A stretch of DNA of 64,000 nt, taken from Paraburkholderia ginsengiterrae (GTDB lineage: Bacteria > Pseudomonadota > Gammaproteobacteria > Burkholderiales > Burkholderiaceae). Each line of letters begins with the position of its first letter. The stretch's first letter is position 1. The stretch covers positions 1-64,000 of the forward strand of contig NZ_LXKA01000331.1 of NCBI RefSeq assembly GCF_001645125.1, read 5' to 3'. The notes under the pieces were generated by a model. That model worked only from the letters and a program-made list of their open reading frames with translations, was not told the DNA's origin and searched no databases. This document shows, piece after piece, positions 18,046 through 27,146 of this stretch. The translations under genes were made by a program, and so were the position numbers.

Positions 18046-19134
18046 ATGAAAAAGCAGATTTGTTCGATTGCCTTGCCGCTACTGGGCGTTGCCGCCGGCG
18101 CGCAGGCACAGAGCAGCGTGACGCTCTATGGCAGCCTGGACGCGGGGGTCGGTTACGTTAGCAACCTGCATGGCGGCCGCACGTTTATCGCCGAACAGGG
18201 CACCTTCCAGGCTGACCGCTGGGGCCTCACGGGAACCGAGGATCTCGGCGGCGGGCTGAAAACGGTATTCAAGCTCGAGTCCGGCTTCTCGACGATCAGT
18301 GGCGCGATGTCCAGCCCAGGCACGCTGTTCAATCGCCAGGCCTATGTCGGGCTATCTGATGACCGGTTCGGCACGTTCACGCTGGGCCGCCAGACCGACT
18401 TCCATTTCGAAATGCTCGGTCCGCTGTCCACCGCGCAGTCGCTGGGCGACTTTTCCGCATTTCACCCCGGCAACGTCGACGGATTGGGTAACACCGTGCC
18501 GGTCGAATGGTCGAATGCGCTCAAGTTCCGCAGTCAGAATTTTGCGGGCGTGACGTTCGGGGCCATGTATGGTTTCACCAATACGACCAGCAGCACGGCG
18601 GGGCGCAGCATCAGCTTCGGCGCGACCTATGCGAACGGACCGGTCAAGCTCGCAGCCGCTTACTCGGAGTATCACGATCGCACGCTGAACCTCGCGAGTG
18701 GTCTTGGGCTGACCAGTTTCGAAGGCGTCAATCTGACCGGCGGGACGCCATTCGTGGCCGACAGCGTGCGCAACGCAGGCGTTGGCGGCAGTTATCAGTT
18801 GGGACGCTTCCTGCTGCACGCGCTGGTGACACAGGTGCGTATCGAGCGGCACGGCCAGACGGAGAACTACCGCACGGCCGACGGCGGCGTCAACTTTCAG
18901 CTCGCGCCGGATTATCAGATCGACGCGGGAGCGTGGACCACCACCCTAGCGGGCAAACGGTGGACGCAGCTGACCGTCGCGAACGTCTACTCGTTGTCGA
19001 AACGGACACAGCTTTACGCCGACTTGATGGTCGAACAGGCCTCGTCGGGCGCCATCGCCAATACGATTGGAATTGGCGCATCGTCGTCGAACCGGCAGAC
19101 CGTTGTACTCGCCGGTATACATCACCTGTTTTGA
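18046..19134 (+). CDS. Gram-negative general porin (Burkholderia type)
   Basis: The 362-residue protein has a clear signal peptide (MKKQICSIALPLLGVAAGAQA, cut before QSSVTLYG). SSVTLYGSLDAGVGYV is the usual first strand of betaproteobacterial 16-stranded trimeric porins, and the protein ends in Phe (GIHHLF), the outer-membrane assembly signal. A GAGGAGA site lies just upstream. It closes the LacI-controlled cluster and is followed by a terminator, so it likely provides outer-membrane entry for the same substrate. Confidence 0.93.
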   Translation: MKKQICSIALPLLGVAAGAQAQSSVTLYGSLDAGVGYVSNLHGGRTFIAEQGTFQADRWGLTGTEDLGGGLKTVFKLESGFSTISGAMSSPGTLFNRQAYVGLSDDRFGTFTLGRQTDFHFEMLGPLSTAQSLGDFSAFHPGNVDGLGNTVPVEWSNALKFRSQNFAGVTFGAMYGFTNTTSSTAGRSISFGATYANGPVKLAAAYSEYHDRTLNLASGLGLTSFEGVNLTGGTPFVADSVRNAGVGGSYQLGRFLLHALVTQVRIERHGQTENYRTADGGVNFQLAPDYQIDAGAWTTTLAGKRWTQLTVANVYSLSKRTQLYADLMVEQASSGAIANTIGIGASSSNRQTVVLAGIHHLF

Positions 19135-19213
19135 GCCTGCGCGGAAACGCACGTCACTCAACGCTCGACCTTTCGTCTCCAGTGCTCACCTCCTCCTGTC
19201 AGAGCACTGTTCA

Positions 19214-19240
19214 GCCCTCCGTTGTGAGGGCTTTTTTTTT
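19214..19240 (+). terminator. Rho-independent terminator after the porin
   Basis: A stem GCCCTC/GAGGGC (19214-19219 and 19226-19231) with a six-base loop is followed by nine T residues. It ends the permease-amidohydrolase-TSUP-porin transcript. Confidence 0.9.
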
Positions 19241-19280
19241 GCGTGCATGGATCGCGACTACAGGACGCAAGGTGCGACCG

Positions 19281-21080
19281 CTACGCGGTCGTCTCACCGC
19301 ACCATTCGATCAGGGCATTCCGCACTTCAGCGATGACAGGTGCCCACTCGCCTAGCTCGCGCTGACGGAACAGACGCATGGATGGATACCAGGGGCTGTC
19401 CGATCTCTTCTTCATCCATCTCCAATCGTTGCAGACAGAGATAAGCGTCCATACTGGCTTACCCGCTGCACCGGCGAGATGCGCCACTGATGTATCAACT
19501 GAAATAAGTAGGTCAAGGCTCTGGAGTATCGCGAGGGTGTCATCAAAGTCCTCAATGGCGGGACCTAACGTATACAGATCGAATTCAGCTTCCATCGCTT
19601 CGCTTGCTTGCTCGTCCTCGCCTTTTTGAAGCGAAAACCAAGTAAACCCAGGTAGTGCGAACATGGACCTAAACGCATCAAGCTGAATTGATCGGTTACG
19701 ATCATTGGGGTGTATGGAACTACCGGCCCACACGAGCCCGATACGTCGGCTCGTTTGTCGAAGGCCGTCAACCATCATCGCGTCAATGCGAGACTGCCAG
19801 CGGCAAACCTTCTCCGGCAATGCGACGAGATAGTTTGTCGCGATGGGGAGCATATTCAAATCGAGTTCCATGCGTTCTGGCATTCTTAGCATGTGGCACC
19901 AGTAGTCGTAGGGGCCACGCGGCACCGTTACGAACACAGATCTCACACCCGGCACACGAGCTAGTAGCGCAGCCACAGGTTCACTTACGAGGAGATCAAC
20001 GATTGCGCCCCCGTTATGCAACCACGCTGCGAACCGAACGCACTGGATTTCGTCACCGCGCCCCTGTTCGCCAACAAGTAAAAAGTGACTTCCGGCGACC
20101 TGTTCACCTTGCCATTCGGGGAAGTCGGGGTGGGGCGGATTGACGTCGGGCATTTCATAGAGCCACTTGTATTGTTTCCACCCTTGTTCAAAGTTGCCCA
20201 ATGCAAGCTGTACCGTAGCCAGACGAAATTGAACAGGCGGACTTTCCGGCAGGAGTCGCGCCGCCTCTTCGCAATGTGTAAGGCTTTCGCTGACCCTTCC
20301 CAGCATGCATAGTGCATGCGCTGCGTTGTAGTGTAGGGAACCATGTTCGGGAGCAATTGCAAGCCCCTCTTTTGCCACAATAAGAGCGTCGGCGTAACGG
20401 TCGTTTCTGTTTAGGACTGTTGCTAACGATTGCAGTCCCTCCGCATCACGTGTAAGTCGCTCGCGGATCTGTCGAAGGATTTGCCGCAGTTCTTTGTCGC
20501 GACCAGCTTCCGCCAATGCTGAAACTACTGCCAGTCCGTCTTGTAGACTGGACCAGCCGAGTGCCCAAGCATGTAACCAATATCCCGCAGCCTTCTGAAC
20601 TTCCGCGAGTTCTTTGCTTAGGCATGCAGCAGATCGAACCGCGTGATACAACGTGGGTTCAATCCTGATTGCCTGGTCGTAGTGGTACAGAGCCTCAGTC
20701 GGACGACCGGCCAACCTTAGACAGTCACCAAGGTTCCTGTGAAGGCTGGCTGTACTCCCGGATAACCTAATCGCGCGATAATAGAAAGCCAATGCCGATT
20801 CGTGGTTGCCCTTCAATGCCGCGAGTATGCCCGCGTGCTCCCACAACTCAGCTCGGGCAGGAGCCAACTGAAGCGCCTGCTCAATGTAGTCGCGTGCCCG
20901 GTCTAGGTCGTCCAGATGGACACTGACTAAGCCCATCCGGTGAAGTGCGTAAGCGTCACGGGGCTGGAAGGCTATAACCTGCCGGTAGCACGCTGCGGCG
21001 TCGATCATGCGTCGCGCCGCAAAATGTGCATCCGCGCGCTTCACAAGAGCATCAAGATCAGCTTCATTTTCAATTGCCAT
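19281..21080 (-). CDS. TPR protein with glycosyltransferase-9-like C-terminus
   Basis: The 599-residue protein starts with about eight tetratricopeptide repeats (residues 1-330), for example RDAYALHRMGLVSVHLDDLD. It ends in a domain like the ADP-heptose:LPS heptosyltransferase (GT9) fold (about 340-595). That domain carries GEQGRGDEIQCVRFAAWL, RRIGLVWAGSSIHPNDRNRS and DLLISVDTSVAHLAGAAGKPVW, which are the nucleotide-sugar binding signatures. Similar TPR-GT proteins often glycosylate secreted adhesins or proteases. It lies downstream of, and on the same strand as, the S8 protease gene (83-base gap). Codon use is less GC-biased than in flanking operons, suggesting later acquisition. Confidence 0.8.
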   Translation of the reverse strand: MAIENEADLDALVKRADAHFAARRMIDAAACYRQVIAFQPRDAYALHRMGLVSVHLDDLDRARDYIEQALQLAPARAELWEHAGILAALKGNHESALAFYYRAIRLSGSTASLHRNLGDCLRLAGRPTEALYHYDQAIRIEPTLYHAVRSAACLSKELAEVQKAAGYWLHAWALGWSSLQDGLAVVSALAEAGRDKELRQILRQIRERLTRDAEGLQSLATVLNRNDRYADALIVAKEGLAIAPEHGSLHYNAAHALCMLGRVSESLTHCEEAARLLPESPPVQFRLATVQLALGNFEQGWKQYKWLYEMPDVNPPHPDFPEWQGEQVAGSHFLLVGEQGRGDEIQCVRFAAWLHNGGAIVDLLVSEPVAALLARVPGVRSVFVTVPRGPYDYWCHMLRMPERMELDLNMLPIATNYLVALPEKVCRWQSRIDAMMVDGLRQTSRRIGLVWAGSSIHPNDRNRSIQLDAFRSMFALPGFTWFSLQKGEDEQASEAMEAEFDLYTLGPAIEDFDDTLAILQSLDLLISVDTSVAHLAGAAGKPVWTLISVCNDWRWMKKRSDSPWYPSMRLFRQRELGEWAPVIAEVRNALIEWCGETTA

Positions 21081-21163
21081 TCAGTAGATCCGCTCAATGT
21101 CTCTTCGGGTCACTACGCCCAATGTTCCTTGTTTGCGGCATGGGCGCAATCGGAGGCGACCGT

Positions 21164-23293
21164 TTAGTTCAAAACGTAACTTATCTGAGCATTGTAGATA
21201 TCGGAGGTAGCCCCCGTCGCTGCGTACCAGGTTCCTGCCTTCGGATTAGAGATAGTGCACGTCGCAGGTAGGTTGCCCGACATACCCGATTGGCAAACCA
21301 CATTTAACACGCTCGGGGAATCTGCTCTGAGGTACAACCAGGCGGAGTCGGTGGGTCGTCCCGGCTTTAGCGTAAACGTCAGGCTTTTTGTACCCGTAGG
21401 AACGGTTACTGAGTAATATTCCATGCCACCGTTGACATCATCCAGCCTTGCCGGATTTCCGCTGCCTCTATAGTCAAGTTCCGTAATCGGCGGAGGTGCG
21501 ACATTAAAGGCACGTTTCAGCGTGCTCATGGCACCGTTCGAATCGATGACTTTCAAGGTCAGCGTATAGGTGCCGGGATATTCAAAGCTGAAAACTGGAT
21601 TCCCCGACTGCAACTGTCCGAAGTTCGCGGTGGTGCCCCAGTTCCAGACCCATTCGGTGATGATCGCCCCGCGAGATGTCGATCGATCGAAGCACTGCAC
21701 TTGCATCAGATTCCTGTTTTCCTGACACCAAAAATCCGCGGCCATCGGGATCGTTCCAGAGTAGGCGCTAATGAGAGCCGCGCCCGCGTCCAGAATACCC
21801 GGTCCCAGCGGCTGATCGGGTTGGCCACTTGGAAAGGGTTGCGTGCTCTTCTGAAGCAGATTGCGCATCTCTGCAGTGGTCAGTGACCTAGCCGCGATGG
21901 CCTGAACAAGTGCCGCAACGCCAGAAACCATCGGTGCGGCCATCGAGGTGCCATCCATGTACGCATAGCCCTCCGTGCCGGGCGTCCTGACCCCGTTGTT
22001 ATACGTGGACCAGATGCTTGACCCGGGGGCAGCAATATCGACTGTCGTCCCGAAGTTGGAATTCACCCATTTCGAACCGTTTGCGTTTGTCGCGCCTACA
22101 TTGATTACGTTGAAGCAGTTGGCAGGGGAGAAGTTAGCTGCGTCATTGGCATTGTTGCCTGCCGCTGTGATGACAATCGCACCTTGGCTGACTGCAGAAT
22201 TAATTGCACTCTGTAGTATCGCGTCACATGCACCTGCACCGCCCAAGCTTACGTTGATGATCTTCGCAGGGTTGGCATTCGCAGGGGCGCCTGGATCGTA
22301 CCCTCCTGCCGCCCATACGATACCATCGGCAATGTCAGAAGTTAGGCCCAAACCACACGCGTTCAAGACCCTCACGGGGACCATCTTCGCGCCCGGAGCG
22401 ATCCCGGCAATGCCGCTGCCATTGTTTGCTAGCGCGCCCATGATCCCCGCGACGTGCGTACCGTGCCATACGGCGGAGGAGCACCACGTCTCCGTCGTGA
22501 TACCCGGATCGCTACCATTGCCGCCCCGGTTCGGAGAGACAAAATTATATCCAGCCAACATATTGGCATTCAGGTCACTGTGACTGGTCACTCCAGTATC
22601 CACCACCGCCATTACTACGCCATATCCAAAGGCAAGGTTCCAAGCAGTCTCAGCACGTATACCGTAAGTTCTGTAGGGCGAGGCTAAATTCGATGCCAAA
22701 CCCCACTGCTTGCTATATTCCGGATCATTCGGGGTGAATTGTGCCGACATGACCCGGTCCGGTTCAACATATTCAACGTTGGGGTCTTTCGCAATGGCGT
22801 CCATAAACGATCGCGCCTGCTTGGCGGTCAGCTTGTACTCTGTCGTAACAATGTCTGCCCCACCACCCATGCGGCACAAATGGCGAGCCCGAGGTAGTCG
22901 GCTCTCCAGGCGGTCGAGTTTTGCCTGCACGGCAGTGGAAGAGCGCCCCTCGCTGGAGTTCGACTTGTACTTTACGATAAAGCGATCGTTGGGGGCTTCC
23001 GCTTCCTGATCGCTCGCATTTGCGTGCGCCACTGACAGTGACGAGACGCCGGCCGAACTAGCGGCACCGGCGGCTACAACTTCCGCCTTGTCGTTCGCTC
23101 CCGGCGTTACGTCCGAAGTATTGGCGCTCCCGTTGCTTCCACCGCACGCGGCCAACACCACCGCCAGTGTCACGCCTGCGATACCTCTGCCAACCAAACG
23201 TGTGGAGATTTCTGACCAGGTATCTACCGTTTTTATGATCGCGTGTTGAAAACCGAATAGTGCGCTTTTCGGTCCTTCATCTTTCATCGTCAT
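21164..23293 (-). CDS. S8 subtilisin-like protease, lipoprotein-type signal, PKD and PPC domains
   Basis: The 709-residue preproprotein has a long N-terminus ending in lipobox VLAAC (Cys50) and an inhibitor-I9-like propeptide (about 103-185, FIVKYKSNSS to VEYVEPDRV). The subtilase domain follows, with Asp232 (VVDTGVTSHSDL), His277 (WHGTHVAGI), oxyanion Asn380 (TAAGNN) and Ser450 (DGTSMAAPMVSG). Next are a PKD-like domain (about 515-605, YPGTYTLTLKVIDSNG) and a pre-peptidase C-terminal (PPC) domain. All catalytic residues are present, so it should be an active extracellular or surface serine protease. PPC domains are often removed on maturation. GC bias is lower than in its surroundings. Confidence 0.92.
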   Translation of the reverse strand: MTMKDEGPKSALFGFQHAIIKTVDTWSEISTRLVGRGIAGVTLAVVLAACGGSNGSANTSDVTPGANDKAEVVAAGAASSAGVSSLSVAHANASDQEAEAPNDRFIVKYKSNSSEGRSSTAVQAKLDRLESRLPRARHLCRMGGGADIVTTEYKLTAKQARSFMDAIAKDPNVEYVEPDRVMSAQFTPNDPEYSKQWGLASNLASPYRTYGIRAETAWNLAFGYGVVMAVVDTGVTSHSDLNANMLAGYNFVSPNRGGNGSDPGITTETWCSSAVWHGTHVAGIMGALANNGSGIAGIAPGAKMVPVRVLNACGLGLTSDIADGIVWAAGGYDPGAPANANPAKIINVSLGGAGACDAILQSAINSAVSQGAIVITAAGNNANDAANFSPANCFNVINVGATNANGSKWVNSNFGTTVDIAAPGSSIWSTYNNGVRTPGTEGYAYMDGTSMAAPMVSGVAALVQAIAARSLTTAEMRNLLQKSTQPFPSGQPDQPLGPGILDAGAALISAYSGTIPMAADFWCQENRNLMQVQCFDRSTSRGAIITEWVWNWGTTANFGQLQSGNPVFSFEYPGTYTLTLKVIDSNGAMSTLKRAFNVAPPPITELDYRGSGNPARLDDVNGGMEYYSVTVPTGTKSLTFTLKPGRPTDSAWLYLRADSPSVLNVVCQSGMSGNLPATCTISNPKAGTWYAATGATSDIYNAQISYVLN

Positions 23294-24092
23294 ATCGTCT
23301 CTGATTTAGTTTGATTGTTCTCTGTTACGAACGAAGCCGTGCCAATACGCTGCAACGATTCGCAATGAACAGCGTAATCACACGGCAACGCTGACGATAG
23401 TAGACGCGTCAGCTTTAGTTGAAAGACGATTTACCCAGGCTGTAGGGCGTTAGGTATGCGTCATTGATTGGTTACAGAAATGAGCGCGGGAAAATTCCGA
23501 CAGCCCTGCCTATCAGGCGTTACGACGCTACGCTACGGGATGGGACTTATATATGCTGCGTGCGTGGCTGAGCTACTTTTCAGAGTAGTCCTAGCGGGAT
23601 TGCATTCAGGTTTTGTGGGGCAGTTCACAGCGAGGACTTTTTTTTCTACTGCATATCGTCGTTCAATTGAACGTTGTATCGGCTCAATAACATCGGTTGC
23701 AGGGACAGACCATCACCGCGACACCCCGCAGCAATGCACCGCTGCGCGTGTCCCCCGCTCGACATCGTCGCTGCATCTTTGTCTGATATTTCCGTTTGCA
23801 CTGGTCTATAACTCTATGAGCAACGCGATCTTCGTGCCGTTGCGGACTCACAAAGTCACGACGCGCAGACTTCCGTGCGCCTCTTCCGCACCTGTCTGCC
23901 AGCGCTGATCCGACAGATCGGCAGCTAGCTGTGTAGCAGCCTCTTCAAAAGCCCGGACCCGTCGCCCCAGTTTCGCGGCGGTTCACCGGTGACATTGCTC
24001 CGGTTCCCCGAACGACGACCGATATCGCCGCTCGCTTCCCGTCTATCGATGATGAGGAGCGCCGCGCTGTTCGGGCCAGGTGACGTGTGACC
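23294..24092. other. Long intergenic stretch upstream of the protease
   Basis: About 800 bases hold no supported gene. One open frame on the plus strand (23468-23908) lacks a ribosome binding site, domain and codon bias. The part next to 23293 must carry the protease promoter. No repeat, tRNA or recognisable mobile element was seen. Confidence 0.45.
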
Positions 24093-24126
24093 GCAAATTC
24101 CCCAGGACGGTCGCCCGGGAATTTGC
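24093..24126 (+). other. Hairpin in the leader of the small secreted-protein gene
   Basis: GCAAATTCCC (24093-24102) and GGGAATTTGC (24117-24126) form a perfect 10-base-pair stem around a 14-base loop. It ends 20 bases before the ATG at 24147 and has no T-run, so it is more likely an mRNA leader structure or protein-binding site than a terminator. Confidence 0.5.
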
Positions 24127-24146
24127 TCATCGATCAAGGTGCCTAA

Positions 24147-24401
24147 ATGAAAGTACTAAAGATAGTATCGGCAAGTGCACTCTGCCTGTTGACGTCGGCC
24201 GGTACCGCATTTGCCCAGGATGCCCAGCCCAACCAAATGAACCAACAGGCGGCGCAGCAGAGCGCAATGCCAGGCGGCGACCAAATGCGTGATACGTCGA
24301 TGGGCGGCGTGCCCGGGCAGAAAACGCAAACGGGCACCCGAATACTTTACGGGGCGCCTTGTACTGGAGGATCGTTCTGCGATATTTACCACGGCAACTA
24401 A
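24147..24401 (+). CDS. Small secreted protein, Gln/Met-rich
   Basis: The 84-residue product has a good Sec signal peptide (MKVLKIVSASALCLLTSAGTAFA, cut before QDAQ), giving a mature periplasmic protein of about 61 residues rich in Gln, Met and Gly. The end has two cysteines (APCTGGSFCDIYHGN) that could form a disulfide. AAGGTG precedes the ATG. No family is recognised. Its last 43 bases overlap the start of the TPR lipoprotein frame, suggesting a two-gene unit. Confidence 0.65.
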   Translation: MKVLKIVSASALCLLTSAGTAFAQDAQPNQMNQQAAQQSAMPGGDQMRDTSMGGVPGQKTQTGTRILYGAPCTGGSFCDIYHGN

Positions 24402-26143
24402 CCAGGCCACGTAGTCTCCTCTCCGCTTTGGCGCTCGCCATTCTATCGAGTGGATGCTTTGCAGCGAGCACGCCGGATTCGTGCTCGCCTGCGCTCTCCG
24501 AAGTCGATGTCATAAGCGGCTTCAAGATCCGGGCGGACTGCGGGTTCCCCATCCAGACCCTGACCCACCTCACTACCGGGCTGAACCGCGTGGCCAGGGA
24601 GGTTGGACTCTCCGCTGCCCAGAGGGTCTCGCTGGCAAGAGCCACCAATGTGATGTCAACCGCTGTCGTTGCGCAATCGCGTCGCGCGAGCGCCAGCGCT
24701 GATGTCGCGTTCGGTCACATCGAACCACTCCTCGAGAACTTGGCGCAGGAAATCAAGGCACGGCCCGACACCGACCCGGTAGCTGAAGCCCGGAAATGGA
24801 ACGCGCGCTACGGCAATCTGTTGCGACGATCGACGATTGCCCGGAGTTCCGACCCTCTCGAATCGCAGATCGCCGCGGCGCTCGATCGCTTCGATCTAGA
24901 CGCGGCATCGCGGCTTCTAACAACACTGCTTGCCGGAAAACAGGACGCCACACAGGCGTTCGCCGAGCACTGCTACGACGCCGCAGTGATCGAGCTTCTG
25001 CGCTTCAGCCCGGCTCGCGCATTGCCCTGCCTGGAAAAGGCCTACGCGCTGCAACCGGACGATCCCGACATCGCGTCCGACTTGGCCGACACCCTGCAGG
25101 CACAATCCGAACTCGAGCGTGCACAAGCGGTTGACGAGGCGCTATTGCGGCGCTACCGCACGCTTGCGCAGGAGAAGCCTGCAACATATCAACCCCTTGT
25201 CGCGCGAACGCTCGACCAATTGGGCAGCCTCTACATCGGGCTGCAACGGCCAACGGAGGCAGAGGCGGCCTACCTGCACGCGCTGGAGATCGACTGGGCA
25301 CTCGCGCGAGAAAACCCCGCGGCCTACGGGCCTCACGTGGCGGAAGCCTTAGACCACCTCGGCGCTCTGTATCGCGATACACAACGCCTCAAAGATGCCA
25401 CGGATGCCTACCGCGAAGCCTTGGACATCGATCGTGCCCTGGCTCAGCGGGACAGCGCAGCCTACACGCCTGATGTGGCAACCACGCTGGACGACCTCGG
25501 CATCCTTTACAGCGCAACACAACGCACAGGCGATGCCGAACAGGTCTATCGTAAGGCGCTGGAGATCCAGCGTGCTCTCGTACGCGACAATCCCGCCCGC
25601 TGGCGTCCGACACTTGCACAGACGCTCAACAATCTTGGGAACCTCTATAGCGCGACGCAGCGGTACCCGGACGCGGAACACGTTTACCGCGAAGCGCTCA
25701 CCATCCGCCGACAACTCGCCCACGAGAGCCCCGCACTCTACGAGCCCGATATGGCACGCACGCTCGGCAACCTCGGCGTGCTCTATCGCGCCACGCAACG
25801 GCCCGGCGAAGCGCAGCGGGCTGACCAGCAAGCGCTGCGGATCTATCGTCAGCTTGCGCGGACGAATCCCGCCGCGTGGCAAGCCGACGAAGCGAGGACG
25901 TTGAACAATCTGGGGGTTCTGTTCAGTCGCACACGGCGGCCAGGCGAGGCGGAGGTTGCCTATCGTGAGGCGCTGGGCCTCTACCGCTCGCTGTCGCGCG
26001 AGAATCCCAACGCGTATCGTCAGGACGAGGCGAGGACACTCGGCAATCTGGGAGAGCTTCTCAGTCAGACCCAGCGGCCACGCGAGGCGATGGAGGCCAA
26101 ACGCGAAGCGGCCCGGCTTCTTGGAGCAACGGATACGCCATAG
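24359..26143 (+). CDS. TPR-repeat lipoprotein (kinesin-light-chain-type repeats)
   Basis: The protein of up to 594 residues carries a lipoprotein signal with box SSGC (Cys33 in the longest frame). An alpha-helical region follows, then about seven long TPR units of roughly 50 residues from about 250 to the end, each with a core like LDHLGALYRDTQRLKDA. Such repeats make protein-protein scaffolds. No ATG lies before the signal sequence. The longest frame begins at TTG 24359, and a CTG in frame a few codons later is preceded by GGAGG, so the true start is non-standard. It overlaps the small secreted-protein gene. Confidence 0.75.
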   Translation: MYWRIVLRYLPRQLTRPRSLLSALALAILSSGCFAASTPDSCSPALSEVDVISGFKIRADCGFPIQTLTHLTTGLNRVAREVGLSAAQRVSLARATNVMSTAVVAQSRRASASADVAFGHIEPLLENLAQEIKARPDTDPVAEARKWNARYGNLLRRSTIARSSDPLESQIAAALDRFDLDAASRLLTTLLAGKQDATQAFAEHCYDAAVIELLRFSPARALPCLEKAYALQPDDPDIASDLADTLQAQSELERAQAVDEALLRRYRTLAQEKPATYQPLVARTLDQLGSLYIGLQRPTEAEAAYLHALEIDWALARENPAAYGPHVAEALDHLGALYRDTQRLKDATDAYREALDIDRALAQRDSAAYTPDVATTLDDLGILYSATQRTGDAEQVYRKALEIQRALVRDNPARWRPTLAQTLNNLGNLYSATQRYPDAEHVYREALTIRRQLAHESPALYEPDMARTLGNLGVLYRATQRPGEAQRADQQALRIYRQLARTNPAAWQADEARTLNNLGVLFSRTRRPGEAEVAYREALGLYRSLSRENPNAYRQDEARTLGNLGELLSQTQRPREAMEAKREAARLLGATDTP

Positions 26144-26222
26144 CAACGCACGGGTGACATCCGGCTCGCTCTTGAACGGCGTTAAAAATCGAATTCAGTC
26201 CAGCAGGACAATCAGGGCCACA

Positions 26223-26729
26223 CTAGCCATGTTCGACTGGGGGCGTTGTCTCGTCGACGCCCGACGTTCCAGCGACCGCGGGTTGCGCCTCGGTCTCCGG
26301 CCCCATGGTCACCAGCACGCTGCAACTGACGCGGTCCAGCAACAAGCCATCGTTCTTGCCGCTCCACCAGCGCGCCAGCCGGCTGGTGCGACGGTGCCCA
26401 ACAACTACCAGATCGACTTTCAAGTCGTTCGCGAAGAACGAAATCTGATCCAGAGGGTCACCGACGGCGAAATGCCCGGTCGCCCGGATTCCGCGCGCAG
26501 CGAGCTTTTGCAAACCTTCTTCGAGCACGCTTTTGGCCGAGTCGTTAATGAATTCGACCGGAACCGCCGAGATAATGTCCGCCCCTTGAACCCAGGCGGA
26601 ATTACTCAGGACGGCGAGCACGTGCACTTCCGCTTCAAGCTCCTGGGCGAGACACGCGCCGTCTTTCAACGCGTGACGCCCTTCGAGCGTTCCGTCGTAA
26701 CAGAGAAGAATGCGGTTAAAAGTCGGCAT
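26223..26729 (-). CDS. Universal stress protein (UspA family) 1
   Basis: The 168-residue single-domain Usp protein begins MPTFNRILLCYDGTLEG, the usual first strand with Asp. The standard nucleotide-binding motif G-x2-G-x9-G-S/T is not intact: after VVVGHRRTSRLARWW the sequence is SGKNDGLLLDRVSCSVLV. The second Usp of this locus has the same RWW-S/T-G pattern, so both belong to a divergent subtype. ATG 26729 has GGGAGA upstream. A palindromic regulatory site lies 116 bases upstream (26845-26867). Confidence 0.88.
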   Translation of the reverse strand: MPTFNRILLCYDGTLEGRHALKDGACLAQELEAEVHVLAVLSNSAWVQGADIISAVPVEFINDSAKSVLEEGLQKLAARGIRATGHFAVGDPLDQISFFANDLKVDLVVVGHRRTSRLARWWSGKNDGLLLDRVSCSVLVTMGPETEAQPAVAGTSGVDETTPPVEHG

Positions 26730-26844
26730 GTTCTGTCTCCCTGCGCTTTCGCGGCAACGCAACAATCCGCCGCGCAAAATAACGAAACGCCGAGATCAGG
26801 GACAACCGCAGCGGGGCTGCCGAGCCGGCATGTTACAGATCCAT

Positions 26845-26867
26845 TGTATATCACCTCATGATATACA
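26845..26867. promoter_or_regulatory. Regulon palindrome A (Usp 1)
   Basis: TGTATATCA-CCTCA-TGATATACA has perfect 9-base arms around a 5-base spacer. It lies upstream of Usp 1 and is one of five related sites between 26845 and 29758, the last of them in front of a MarR gene. Confidence 0.8.
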
Positions 26868-27068
26868 TGCCGGTGGCATCCGAGCTGCGTTCGAAACTTC
26901 GACAATCAGGCCTGCAGCGATTTTCCTGGCTCTTTGGCGTGTGCCGCCACTTCCATCTTGTAGAAGCGTGCACTGACACCGGCTGCTCTGTTCAGGGCTG
27001 ATCGCCATCAGCGAAAACGCGGCCTCTGCCCCGCCACGCTCACTGGACTACGGAGTTCCCATCGCCCA

Positions 27069-27091
27069 TATAGATCACAGCGTGATATATA
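27069..27091. promoter_or_regulatory. Regulon palindrome B (Usp 2)
   Basis: TATAGATCA-CAGCG-TGATATATA has arms matching at 8 of 9 positions around a 5-base spacer. It lies 55 bases upstream of the Usp 2 start. Confidence 0.78.
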
Positions 27092-27146
27092 CTGGACAAT
27101 GTGCGATCGCGGCAATCGCCTGCCGCGCGCAATCGCGGAGGAACCG

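Noticed and set aside
23468-23908. Plus-strand open frame of 146 residues in the long gap
   Set aside because: No ribosome binding site, no domain and no codon bias; treated as chance.
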